This document shows, in pieces, positions 53,530 to 61,501 of a DNA stretch of 64,000 bases. The notes beneath the pieces were generated by a model. The model made no database searches, was not told where the DNA came from, and saw only the letters and a list, made by a program, of their open reading frames with translations. The stretch spans positions 62,001-126,000 of the forward strand of contig CAXXGW010000008.1 of assembly GCA_963666755.2 (NCBI GenBank), given 5' to 3'. Numbering within the stretch: position 1 is the first letter of the stretch; every line of letters begins with the position of its first letter. Source of the DNA: CAXXOK01 sp963666755. GTDB taxonomy: Bacteria > Bacillota > Clostridia > Christensenellales > Aristaeellaceae. The position numbers and the translations under genes were made by a program.

Positions 53530-54500
53530 TCCTTTCAAAAATGCAGTATCCCTTAAAAGCCGCAAAGCCCCTAAAAGCACCTTTCATTTCAACTATAGGG
53601 AACCCTTTGCCGTTTTTTCTCCCCCGAAAGCAAAAAAGGAGAACCATTATCCGGATATACTCCTTCATGTCCTCCCGGCCGGTATCCTTGAACGTTCGGC
53701 CTCCTGCGCGGTTTTCTTCCATGAACATTTTGCGATGCGGTTATTCCTCTGTAGGGAAGGGTCTTGACCCTTCCGCTTTTTGGTTCCGCGGATCACCATA
53801 TCACGGAACGGTCAAGACCGTTCCCTACGTCTATGGCGGATCGCTGCAGTGCGGAACGGTCAAGCACCGCCTTCTCCTTCCCAAAACGCAGCATTATAAA
53901 AACCGCAAATCCCTTTCATTTCAACTATAGGGAACCCTTTGCCGCTTTTTCTCCCCCGAAAGCAAAAAAGGAGAACCATTGTCCTTGACATACTGCTCCA
54001 TGTCCTCCCGGCCGGTATCCTTGAACGTTTGGGCCTTTTGCGCCGCCTGCGCGGTGTTCTTCCATGAACATTTTGCGATGCGGTTATTCCTCTGTAGGGA
54101 AGGGTCTTGACCCTTCCGCTTTTTGGTTCCGCGGATCACCATATCACGGAACGGTCAAGACCGTTCCCTACGTCTATGGCGGATCGCTGCGGTGTGGAAC
54201 GGTCAAGCACCGCCTTCTCCTTCCCAAAACGCAGCATTATAAAAACCGCAAATCCCTTTCATTTCAACTATAGGGAACCCTTTGCCGCTTTTTCTCCCCC
54301 GAAAGCAAAAAAGGAGAACCATTGTCCTTGACATACTGCTCCATGTCCTCCCGGCCGGTATCCTTGAACGTTTGGGCCTTTTGCGCCGCCTGTTTCTTTT
54401 CTTCTTCCTCTTTCTTCTTTTTTTCCTCTTCCGCCCACCGCAATGATATCAACGCAACAACGCGGAACGGTCTTGACCGTTCCCTACGGTTCATGCCCGC
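53530..54500 (-). repeat. Repeat array 1: toxin 5' fragments with paired palindromes
   Basis: Three consecutive units of about 340 bases. Read on the minus strand each holds AAQKAQTFKDTGREDM-type codons (toxin N-terminal helix), then FLLSGEK and a TATAGTTGAAA segment. The palindrome pairs are at 53755-53774 / 53805-53824 and 54098-54117 / 54148-54167, with a single one at 54464-54483. The third unit keeps more toxin sequence (WAEEEKKKKEEEEKKQAAQK). No complete gene is present. Confidence 0.8.
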
Positions 54501-54610
54501 AAGCCTTCCCGTCCCACGCAAAATGGCCTTCCTGCTTTCGCCTACCATTTGCGTTTTTCCAGACAAGAACGGTATTTTCGGGATGTTCCCTGACGGCCCC
54601 GGCATAAAAT

Positions 54611-54640
54611 AAGCCTCCGAAAGTTTACCTCCGGAGGCTT
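54611..54640 (-). terminator. Terminator of the second DapA-family gene
   Basis: AAGCCTCCG (54611-54619) pairs with CGGAGGCTT (54632-54640). It lies 49 bases past the stop at 54689 on the minus strand, followed there by TTATTTTATG. Confidence 0.78.
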
Positions 54641-54688
54641 GATACCTATAATCACATTCCGTCCGCGCCGGAAGGACCGCCCCTGCGG

Positions 54689-55597
54689 TCAATACGTATC
54701 CAATAAACTGCGGATCTTAACGGCCCGCTGTATCAGCTCTTTCGCGTAACGCTCGTGCACCTCGTCAAAGACGACCTCCTCGCGGGAAAGGCTCGTGTCA
54801 AAAAGGCCGGTTTCCTTGAAATAGCGCTTGTGGAACGCGCGGTTTATCGTGCCGTCCTGCCGCGTGAACGCGATAACCGGCAGAATATCGTAAAACAGCC
54901 GTTTTGCCGCTTCCCGCCTGCCCCCTGCGTGCAGCGAATAGATATTCGTAAATATCTCGAATAACCCCGACGGCATCACGGCATGGACGCCGCGGTCAAG
55001 CACCTCGATCATCTGGTCGTTCCCCCAGCCGCTTGATATATTCATCCTGCCTCCTGTTGCCTTTAGCAGGCGGGTATATTTCACCCCGGCGTTATGCACC
55101 TCGACCTTCACGCCGATGACGGACGCGAAGCGCTCAAAGCACTCGAGCAGCACCTCGTCGGGTATGCCCGGGCCGTTGAAATCGACGTCCTGGAGAATCA
55201 GAAAAGGCGGTTTTTCCCTGTCAATGGCCTCGATATCGCCGATATACTGCGCGGGGCTTTCGCACGTCAGGTTGATATTGATGCCGTCCACGCCGAACCC
55301 GAGGTACTGTTCCATGAGCGTAAGGCGCTCCGCCGTTGTCGGCGCCGTAATGCTCGTGATGATCTTGGCTTTCCCGCGCGCAACCTCGGCGGTCGCCACC
55401 ACCATATCCCGCTTCTCCTCAAACGTTAACAGCGGGATCTCACTTGCAATGCACGGAACAAGAAACCCCGCCGCACCGGCATTGCAGGCAGCCGCAATCT
55501 CCCGCTGCAGCGAAGCATAGTCCACCGATCCGTCTTCCTTAAAAGGCGTGATGACCGTCGTAACAAGCCCCTTTAAAGGGTAAAGCTCCTTTTGCAT
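54689..55597 (-). CDS. Dihydrodipicolinate synthase family protein without the usual Tyr motif
   Basis: 302 residues of the DapA/NanA superfamily. The fold is visible in LKGLVTTVITPFKEDGSVDY and GAAGFLVPCIASEIPLLTFE (in place of GTTGE), and a likely Schiff-base Lys lies in VIGVKVEVHN. The position that normally reads Y-x-x-P with the acid Tyr is LQDVDFNGPGIP, lacking Tyr. Chemistry may therefore differ from classical aldolases. ATG 55597 follows GGAGGGG; an upstream ATG at 55612 is unlikely. It is a single gene flanked by toxin-related repeats and ends with its own terminator. Confidence 0.82.
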   Translation of the reverse strand: MQKELYPLKGLVTTVITPFKEDGSVDYASLQREIAAACNAGAAGFLVPCIASEIPLLTFEEKRDMVVATAEVARGKAKIITSITAPTTAERLTLMEQYLGFGVDGININLTCESPAQYIGDIEAIDREKPPFLILQDVDFNGPGIPDEVLLECFERFASVIGVKVEVHNAGVKYTRLLKATGGRMNISSGWGNDQMIEVLDRGVHAVMPSGLFEIFTNIYSLHAGGRREAAKRLFYDILPVIAFTRQDGTINRAFHKRYFKETGLFDTSLSREEVVFDEVHERYAKELIQRAVKIRSLLDTY

Positions 55598-55864
55598 TGA
55601 ATTCCCCTCCAATAATCAAATTGTGGCATCCAAAGAATCCGGCAGAACCGCCCGAACAGTTTTTACGAATGAATAGGCATGAGAATAAAAAGTTGCTTAT
55701 ATCTTCTCCTTATACCTATATTCTTCTTCTAATAATGTGTTAAAATCCTCATTGCTTAAGGTCTTGGATTGCGTTGGATTTAAAGCATATAGGTTAGTAT
55801 TTTCTACTTACTTTCCCCACGCCCTTAACCAGTTCCCCCGCACCCTCATTATACCCAATATCCG

Positions 55865-56405
55865 TCAACTCGTCCACGCCTCTAGAGCGTAGTCCGAATA
55901 TCCGCCTCCGCTGTTATGAAAGTCATCCATCTTTGTATTTTCCGCAGGCGCCTCCATCGGACCGCCTTGCGCCAAAGCTAACGCGATCAGGAAATATAAG
56001 TATTCGTGCCCAAGGAAATTAGCCACGCCCCCGCCGTATTTCTTGTAATCCTCATCCAGTCCTTTCCCGAAATACTCATTCACAGCAGCCCGCAAGCTGC
56101 TGTTCGCGTTCCGGGCGATATACGCCTCCACAATTTCCTGCGGGACGCCGGAATCCCTGGATATATCCGCTAATTCAAGCTGGCTCGCCGCAATGAGCGC
56201 ACGCGACCACTCGGGATGGTGCGCGAAATACGCATCCAGCATCGGATAGCTGCCGCTGTATTCGCCGCCCGTGGCCAGATTCCCAAGAATTGTTCCAATG
56301 CCGCCCGTAACATTTTGAGCATCAGCCATCATTCCCGCAGTAAATTCCCCAAGCGTATACAACAAGTAAATCCCGCGCGTCGTACGCGCCAAATGGAGCG
56401 CTCAT
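55865..56405 (-). CDS. Toxin-family protein 3: AYDA N-terminus with unrelated C-terminal domain (one frameshift)
   Basis: Starts at ATG 56405 as MSAPFGAYDARD. Removing one T near 56370 joins it to YLLYTLGEFTAGMMADAQNV and the rest, about 179 residues in total. The Lys/Glu helix of toxins 1 and 2 is missing. The remaining domain contains MLDAYFAHHPEWSRALIAAS, GVPQEIVEAYIARNANSS and LDEDYKKYGGGVANFLGHEY, which matched nothing I recognise. AGAGAGGCGG precedes the start. The promoter-side sequence is the same repeat found upstream of toxin 2. No immunity-like gene follows. Confidence 0.6.
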
Positions 56406-56900
56406 CCGCACCGCCTCTCTTTCCCAAAACGCAGCATCCTTTGGAGCCAGGTTTTTTTTATTTCAACTATAGGAAAGCCGGCGGCGCGTTTTCTCCCCAG
56501 AAGGCAAAAAAAGGAGAACCATTATCCGGATATACTCCTTCATGTCCTCCCGGCCGGTATCCTCAAACGTTCGGGCCGCCTGCGCGGTTTTCTTCCATGA
56601 ACATTTTGCGATGCGGTTATTCCTCTGTAGGGAAGGGTCTTGACCCTTCCGCTTTTTGGTTCCGCGGATCACCATATCACGGAACGGTCAAGACCGTTCC
56701 CTACGTCTATGGCGGATCGCTGCGGTTTGGAACGGTCAAGTACCACCTCCTTCTCCTTCCCAAAACGCAGCATCCTTGGAAACCGCAAGCTCCAAAGAGT
56801 ACTTTTTCATTACAACTATAGAGAAATCGGCGGCGCGTTTTCTCCCCCGAAAGCAAAAAAAGGAGAACCGCTCTTCCCCTTTTGTGCCGCTCCCAAAATG
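56406..56900 (-). repeat. Repeat array 2: toxin 5' fragments with paired palindromes
   Basis: One full unit and part of another. Palindromes are at 56631-56650 and 56681-56700, with the flanks ACATTTTGCGATGCGGTTAT and GCTTTTTGGTTCCGCGGATC identical to array 1. Toxin-helix remnants (TFEDTGREDMKEY) lie at about 56530-56570 on the minus strand. The second, shorter part (56790-56870) keeps only the AACTATAGAGAAA...TTTTCTCCCCCGAAAGC module. Confidence 0.8.
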
Positions 56901-56954
56901 GCTATCGCTTTATTCGAGTGCTTTTTGAAATAGCTCACTGCCGCAAATAAAATG

Positions 56955-56981
56955 AACCTCCGGAGATATGCCCCGGAGGTT
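56955..56981 (-). terminator. Terminator of the ABC transporter operon
   Basis: AACCTCCGG (56955-56963) pairs with CCGGAGGTT (56973-56981), 30 bases beyond the permease stop on the minus strand, followed by CATTTTATTT. Confidence 0.78.
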
Positions 56982-57010
56982 ATGGTTACGGTAAACACTT
57001 TTTATTCGGA

Positions 57011-57808
57011 TCAGACTTTCAGATCCCTCTTCTGATAGAAGTAGTAAGTCAATCCGACGCAGATCGCGACAAACAAAACCGACAAAACCACAATGAGCAT
57101 ATCAAGCCCGTTTCCGTTTACGATTTTCGCATAGTCAAAATATTTGAACGGCGACAGCACGTTGAGGAAGTTGACTTTGTCTGTCAGATCGGTTATTTTG
57201 GCTACCGCGAACGAAACCATCAGTATGCCGGTCCCCAGCGACCCGGCCGCTTTCGGGTTTTTCATAAAGGCCGAGATCAGCGCGCCCACTGCCATGAAAA
57301 CAAGCTGGAAAAGGAACAGGCTTAAATGGAATACAAGTATTTCGCCTGTGATATCCGCCCCCTTATTATAGGCGGATACCATCATAATGGAAGAAACAAG
57401 CGAAACTAGATTGATAATGATAAGATTCACGAGCGCGGCATAGAACTTTGCCGAGACGATCTCTTTGCGCGATACCGGCTTTATCATCAGGAACTCCGTC
57501 GTCTTGTCCCGTTCTTCTTTGGCAATGATGCCGGTCCCCAGCAGAACGGCGTGAACGCCGACCGTGAGTTCAATATAAAGAAACAAAAGCGCAAAATAGC
57601 CGCTCATGACCGTGACGTCAAACGACCCGATCCCGAGCAATGCCCTGACGGTATAGGGCATGGCGTTGAAAATATCATTCGTGCTGCCGCTTCCGGCCGA
57701 ATACGCCGTGTATTTGCTCATGCCGGCGGCGATCAGCAGAAACATGCATACGCTCCATATGATCAGCGCTTTTCGGTTGGCTCTTAATTCTCTTTTAAAT
57801 ATGTTCAT
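57011..57808 (-). CDS. ABC-2 type transporter permease
   Basis: 265 residues with about six membrane helices, starting NIFKRELRANRKALIIWSVC. IAKEERDKTTEFLMIKPVSR near residue 100 is the cytoplasmic loop motif of the bacitracin/lantibiotic-export type ABC-2 permeases. ATG 57808 is preceded by AAGGAAGTG; an in-frame ATG at 57826 has no ribosome binding site. Last gene of the tetR-ATPase-permease-permease operon. It pairs with the next permease as a heterodimer, with a likely role in export of a drug or peptide. Confidence 0.88.
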   Translation of the reverse strand: MNIFKRELRANRKALIIWSVCMFLLIAAGMSKYTAYSAGSGSTNDIFNAMPYTVRALLGIGSFDVTVMSGYFALLFLYIELTVGVHAVLLGTGIIAKEERDKTTEFLMIKPVSRKEIVSAKFYAALVNLIIINLVSLVSSIMMVSAYNKGADITGEILVFHLSLFLFQLVFMAVGALISAFMKNPKAAGSLGTGILMVSFAVAKITDLTDKVNFLNVLSPFKYFDYAKIVNGNGLDMLIVVLSVLFVAICVGLTYYFYQKRDLKV

Positions 57809-57843
57809 ATTCACACTTCCTTTCATTCGCTTTGAGGAGCATT

Positions 57844-58647
57844 TCAGCTTACGGCGTGGATATCCTTTCGGTTGTAGACAACATAGCTGAGTGCGATTGC
57901 CGCTACGAAAAGGATGGCGCCCACAATCAGATACGAAGCCTCATAGCTCCCATGCTGGATGATATAGAAGACGTCGTAATATTTGAAGGGGGTAATGTAC
58001 CGGGTCCACTCCTCGCCGCCTGCCGACGCAATAACAGCGCCGATGAAATAAAATCCGAAAACGGTTCCGAGCGAAAGCGGGAGCACGGTTTTCAGCTTGC
58101 TGAAAAAAACCGAAACGCATACCCCGATCGCGAGGAAAAGCAGCTGTATAAACGGCAGCATCACGTTGATCATGAAGAACAGATTCATGTTGTAATCAGC
58201 GGCGCCCGAGGCGTTGGCAATGAGGATCGAGACCGCGTAAAACACAATATCGGTTGCAAAGAGCATGGTAACCGCCGCCAGAAGCTTTGATGTCACGATC
58301 GAGTTGCGCGAAACGGGCTTCGTCAGCAGGAAATCCGCCGTGCGTTCCCGGGATTCCTTTGTCAGGATGGAGGTGCCTATGATCATCGCCTGCATGGCCC
58401 CGATGAGCACGATAAACGAGAATATCATCGCGTAAAAGCCGAGGAACGACGTGATATAATCCAGGTTGATGCTCAGCGCGGCCCGCACCGCAGGCGGGTA
58501 GCCGCCCAGCAGCGTTTTCAGCTGCGCCGTATCGTTGACCATGCTCGGATAAACGGAAAGGAATATCGCTGATAGCGCAACGATGGAAAAAGTCCATATG
58601 ATCGTTGATTTCCGCAGCGATTTCAGCTCGAAAAGATACATCTTCAT
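57844..58647 (-). CDS. ABC-2 type transporter permease
   Basis: 267 residues, about six membrane helices, homologous to the downstream permease: KMYLFELKSLRKSTIIWTFS at the start and LTKESRERTADFLLTKPVSR at the same loop. It starts five bases after the ATPase stop and ends 17 bases before the next ribosome binding site. The two permeases with one ATPase suggest a heteromeric exporter. Its substrate is unknown. Confidence 0.88.
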   Translation of the reverse strand: MKMYLFELKSLRKSTIIWTFSIVALSAIFLSVYPSMVNDTAQLKTLLGGYPPAVRAALSINLDYITSFLGFYAMIFSFIVLIGAMQAMIIGTSILTKESRERTADFLLTKPVSRNSIVTSKLLAAVTMLFATDIVFYAVSILIANASGAADYNMNLFFMINVMLPFIQLLFLAIGVCVSVFFSKLKTVLPLSLGTVFGFYFIGAVIASAGGEEWTRYITPFKYYDVFYIIQHGSYEASYLIVGAILFVAAIALSYVVYNRKDIHAVS

Positions 58648-58652
58648 CGCTT

Positions 58653-59534
58653 TTAGTCCTCCTTGGCATAGTAATGCATAAAGATTTCCTCAAGGTCGGG
58701 TTCGGTGATGGATATGTTCGCAATGTCGAGTTCAGCGATTTTCTTCATCATGGTGTTGATGTTCCCTTTGAATATGAAGCTGGCCGTATTATCCTTAACG
58801 CTGTAATCATTGACGCCGGGAATATTGAACATGCCGTTTGTCAGGCCGGACTTTGGCTCGACGCTGATCCGCTTGTAGCTGTTTTCCTGCAGGTCGCTCA
58901 TCTTTTCAATCCGTATGATCTTCCCTTCTTTGATCAGGGCGACCCGGTTGCACATCCGCTGCACTTCGCTTAGGATATGCGAAGAGAAGAACACCGTCGC
59001 GCCTTTTTTACTTTCCTCCCTAATGAGCGCAAAGAATTTCTGCTGCATCAGCGGGTCAAGGCCGCTTGTAGGTTCGTCGAGTATGATCAGTTTGGGCTCG
59101 TGCAGCAGTCCCTGCACAATGCCGACTTTTTTCTTGTTGCCGAAGGAAAGGTCGTCGATCCGCTTTTTCAGATCGAGATCCATAATTTGAGCAAGCTCGT
59201 TGATCCGCTTTGTGCAATCCTTGTGATAGAAGCTGGCGGAATAGTTGAGCAGGTCTATTACTTTCATTTTATCGTAATAGAACACTTCGGAGGGCAGATA
59301 CCCGATCTCTTTCCTTACTTCCGGATGCTCCACGCAGCTTTTCCCGAAGATGGTCGCGCTGCCCGCGGATGGATAGATGAGCCCGAGAAGAGTCCTGATG
59401 GCCGTCGATTTTCCGGCGCCGTTCGGACCGATAAACCCGAATACTTCACCCTCTTCGATCGCCAGATTGACATCGATAATGCCTCTCGCTTTTCCATAGC
59501 TTTTTGTGAGATTTTTCAGCTCAATAACATCCAT
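58653..59534 (-). CDS. ABC transporter ATP-binding protein
   Basis: 293 residues. Walker A GPNGAGKSTAIRTLLGL near residue 38, a signature region DDLSFGNKKKVGIVQGLLHE (LSFGN in place of LSGGQ), Walker B LIILDEPTSGLDP and the switch His in FFSSHILSEVQRMC. A 75-residue C-terminal regulatory part follows. ATG 59534 follows GGAGGGAAG; the frame opens 15 bases earlier without better support. Energises export by the two permeases encoded downstream. Confidence 0.93.
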   Translation of the reverse strand: MDVIELKNLTKSYGKARGIIDVNLAIEEGEVFGFIGPNGAGKSTAIRTLLGLIYPSAGSATIFGKSCVEHPEVRKEIGYLPSEVFYYDKMKVIDLLNYSASFYHKDCTKRINELAQIMDLDLKKRIDDLSFGNKKKVGIVQGLLHEPKLIILDEPTSGLDPLMQQKFFALIREESKKGATVFFSSHILSEVQRMCNRVALIKEGKIIRIEKMSDLQENSYKRISVEPKSGLTNGMFNIPGVNDYSVKDNTASFIFKGNINTMMKKIAELDIANISITEPDLEEIFMHYYAKED

Positions 59535-59605
59535 AGAACTTCCCTCCACATATTTTTCAAAATAGGAACATTTCCATTACATGGTTATTTTATCTTCCGT
59601 CTTAC

Positions 59606-60232
59606 TCAGGGCAGGTATTCTTCCTTATAGAAATTTCTTCTAAAGAGCTCCATGCACTCTTTGAACTCCTTGTCAAAAGCTTCCAGATCTGCGCTTATTC
59701 TGTCCGGCGGTTTTGTGATAAACCCTTCGGTCATCCGGATTAATATTTTCATGACAAGCCTGGGATCGATGCCGTCCTTAAATTTTGAAGTATCTAATCC
59801 ATCCAGGACAAGCTTGTTCCGGAAGCCTTCCCCCATTGTAAGCATGGCCTGAATATCCGGCGCCACGTCCTGGTCGCTTTCAAAATACACGCTGTTTAAA
59901 AAAGTAAAAATGGACGGGTGTTTTTGGATCGCGGCGATTTCAATATCGGCCGACAATAATATCCGTTCAAAGAAGTCGGTTATGCCGGGATCAAATTTCT
60001 TCCCGATCTCTCCGTTTATAATTTCTCCGCAGAAATTGATCAGATAAAAATATAAGTCCCGCTTTGTGCCGAAATAGAAGAACACCGCCGCTTTCGATAT
60101 CCCGGCGGCAGCCGCAATATCCATGACGGAGGTCTTTTTATATCCGTTTGCGCCAAAGGACCCAAGCGCGGCGTCGATGATGCCGTTCTGCTTCTCAGCG
60201 GGAAGGCTCAGGAATTTTTCCACCCAATTCAT
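59606..60232 (-). CDS. TetR family regulator of the ABC exporter
   Basis: 208 residues: an N-terminal helix-turn-helix (IIDAALGSFGANGYKKTSVM and AAAGISKAAVFFYFGTKRDL) and a helical ligand domain. It is first in the operon. Two near-identical inverted operator copies overlap its own promoter (60238-60288), so it represses itself and the exporter until a ligand, probably the exported compound, binds. GGAGA precedes its ATG. Confidence 0.92.
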   Translation of the reverse strand: MNWVEKFLSLPAEKQNGIIDAALGSFGANGYKKTSVMDIAAAAGISKAAVFFYFGTKRDLYFYLINFCGEIINGEIGKKFDPGITDFFERILLSADIEIAAIQKHPSIFTFLNSVYFESDQDVAPDIQAMLTMGEGFRNKLVLDGLDTSKFKDGIDPRLVMKILIRMTEGFITKPPDRISADLEAFDKEFKECMELFRRNFYKEEYLP

Positions 60233-60237
60233 CTCCT

Positions 60238-60288
60238 GACCGAATCGGTTTGTGGCTATAGTATAGCGCTGTAAACCGGTTCGGTCAA
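60238..60288 (-). promoter_or_regulatory. Promoter and double operator of the tetR-ABC operon
   Basis: On the minus strand TTGACC (60288-60283) and TATACT (60265-60260) are separated by 17 bases. GACCGAATCGGTTT (60238-60251) and AAACCGGTTCGGTC (60273-60286) are inverted copies with one mismatch and cover the -35 and the start region. Confidence 0.85.
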
Positions 60289-60289
60289 T

Positions 60290-60645
60290 AGTCTTTAAAA
60301 AAAATTTTGTCCATTTATTCTATGCATTTTTTGGTTTTCCCAGCATAAGCCCGCCCAGGCTGATTTCGGGATATTTGCGGGAGTTTGATCAACGGACATG
60401 AGCAGCATGAAGTGAAATATTATGAGGAAAAGAAAAGCCGGGTTTTCTGCCCGGCAAATGGCTTTCGTTGTATCATCAATAGAAACCGTTCACTTGTCTT
60501 CAATCAAGACGCACGAACCGTCCCCCTGTCTTTTTTTCTGACTATTTGGAGGTTTCTTGCATGCTGTCTTTTAGTTCTTTTCAGCCTTTTTCGTCAGGCG
60601 AAACTATGCTATAATTGATAAAAAAGATGCAGAGGTAACCATATA
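60290..60645. other. Intergenic region between tetR and VanZ gene
   Basis: A hairpin GCCGGG...CCCGGC near 60439-60460 is visible. Several frames are open but short and without family character. A -10-like TATAAT at 60608-60613 could serve the VanZ gene. Confidence 0.45.
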
Positions 60646-61152
60646 GTGAAGTCATTATCGAAAGCATTGTTTGCCTCATACCTATTCATCCTGCTATGGT
60701 TAGTATTATTTAAATTTTCATTCAATTTGTCCTTACTATTAGATGCTCATACCAGAAGTATTAATTTGATTCCATTTGCATTCGTAAATGGGCGAGGTAA
60801 TTTGAGAGAGATACTCTATAATTGCGCAGCTTTTATTCCTTTGGGCTTGCTTTTAAGTGTAAATTTCAAAAGAGCTGCCTTTTGGCGAAAGCTGGCTTTT
60901 GTATCCGTTTTCAGTCTTACTGCTGAGATAGCTCAATATGTACTTGCGATTGGGGCAACAGATATAACAGATTTAATCACAAATACTATTGGCGGGTTTC
61001 TTGGACTGATACTATATGATTTATGCAAAAAGTATATTCATAATGAAAAACTGGACCGGTTTATTGTTGTAGCTGGTACAATTTTACTAATATTATTTAT
61101 CTTGCTTCGTGTCCTGGTCTTCAAAAACGTAAGATATCAATCGGCACGCTAG
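60646..61152 (+). CDS. VanZ family membrane protein
   Basis: 168 residues from GTG 60646, preceded by AGAGGTAACC. About four or five membrane helices. The VanZ core is INLIPFAFVNGRGNLREILY, NCAAFIPLGLLLSVNF and AEIAQYVLAIGATDITDLIT, including the conserved Asn, Pro and Asp positions. VanZ proteins confer low-level teicoplanin resistance in enterococci, but most Clostridial members have no known role. AT-rich relative to the exporter operon. Confidence 0.9.
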   Translation: MKSLSKALFASYLFILLWLVLFKFSFNLSLLLDAHTRSINLIPFAFVNGRGNLREILYNCAAFIPLGLLLSVNFKRAAFWRKLAFVSVFSLTAEIAQYVLAIGATDITDLITNTIGGFLGLILYDLCKKYIHNEKLDRFIVVAGTILLILFILLRVLVFKNVRYQSAR

Positions 61153-61501
61153 TCTTCATTGCAACGAAACGCTTTTATAAATTGAATGCCTTATCCGCCG
61201 CCATTGTACGTTTGAAATATCGTCCCGACTCTGTTTTTTTAATCGAGGTACCCGGAAGTCATCATGATCGTCGGTTTTACCTTCAGCGCGTCCGGTTTCC
61301 CGTTTTTCAAACATTCCTTTGCATATACGGCAACGATCGCCAAGAAACATTGTAAAATCAAATATCGGATGGTTTGAATGACTCTGCAAAGATAATTGAC
61401 AGGACATTCGCATATCATCGGCGCATTGCCTGCTTCATCATAAAAATACCCCCGCTGTGGTATAATTGGTTGGAGTATCTGCATGAAAAGGGAGGTAAAA
61501 A
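61153..61501. other. Intergenic region with promoter for the lipoprotein gene
   Basis: TGGTATAAT, an extended -10, lies with its hexamer at 61461-61466. Minus-strand codons around 61240-61340 read AVYAKECLKNGKPDALKVKP, which looks coding-like but has no start or family and may be a remnant. Confidence 0.5.

Noticed and set aside
53530..54500. Repeat array 1 as a CRISPR array
   Set aside because: Units are about 340 bases and mostly identical to each other, with coding remnants. There are no short unique spacers.
3044..56405. Programmed +1 frameshifting as a general feature of the organism
   Set aside because: The break sites share no slippery codon, stop codon or stimulatory structure, and many nearby genes of similar composition are unbroken. 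Sequencing insertions explain the data better.
61239..61484. Minus-strand gene of 81 residues
   Set aside because: A coding-like piece is visible, but it has no ribosome binding site or family match and overlaps the promoter of the lipoprotein gene. It is kept only as a possible remnant.
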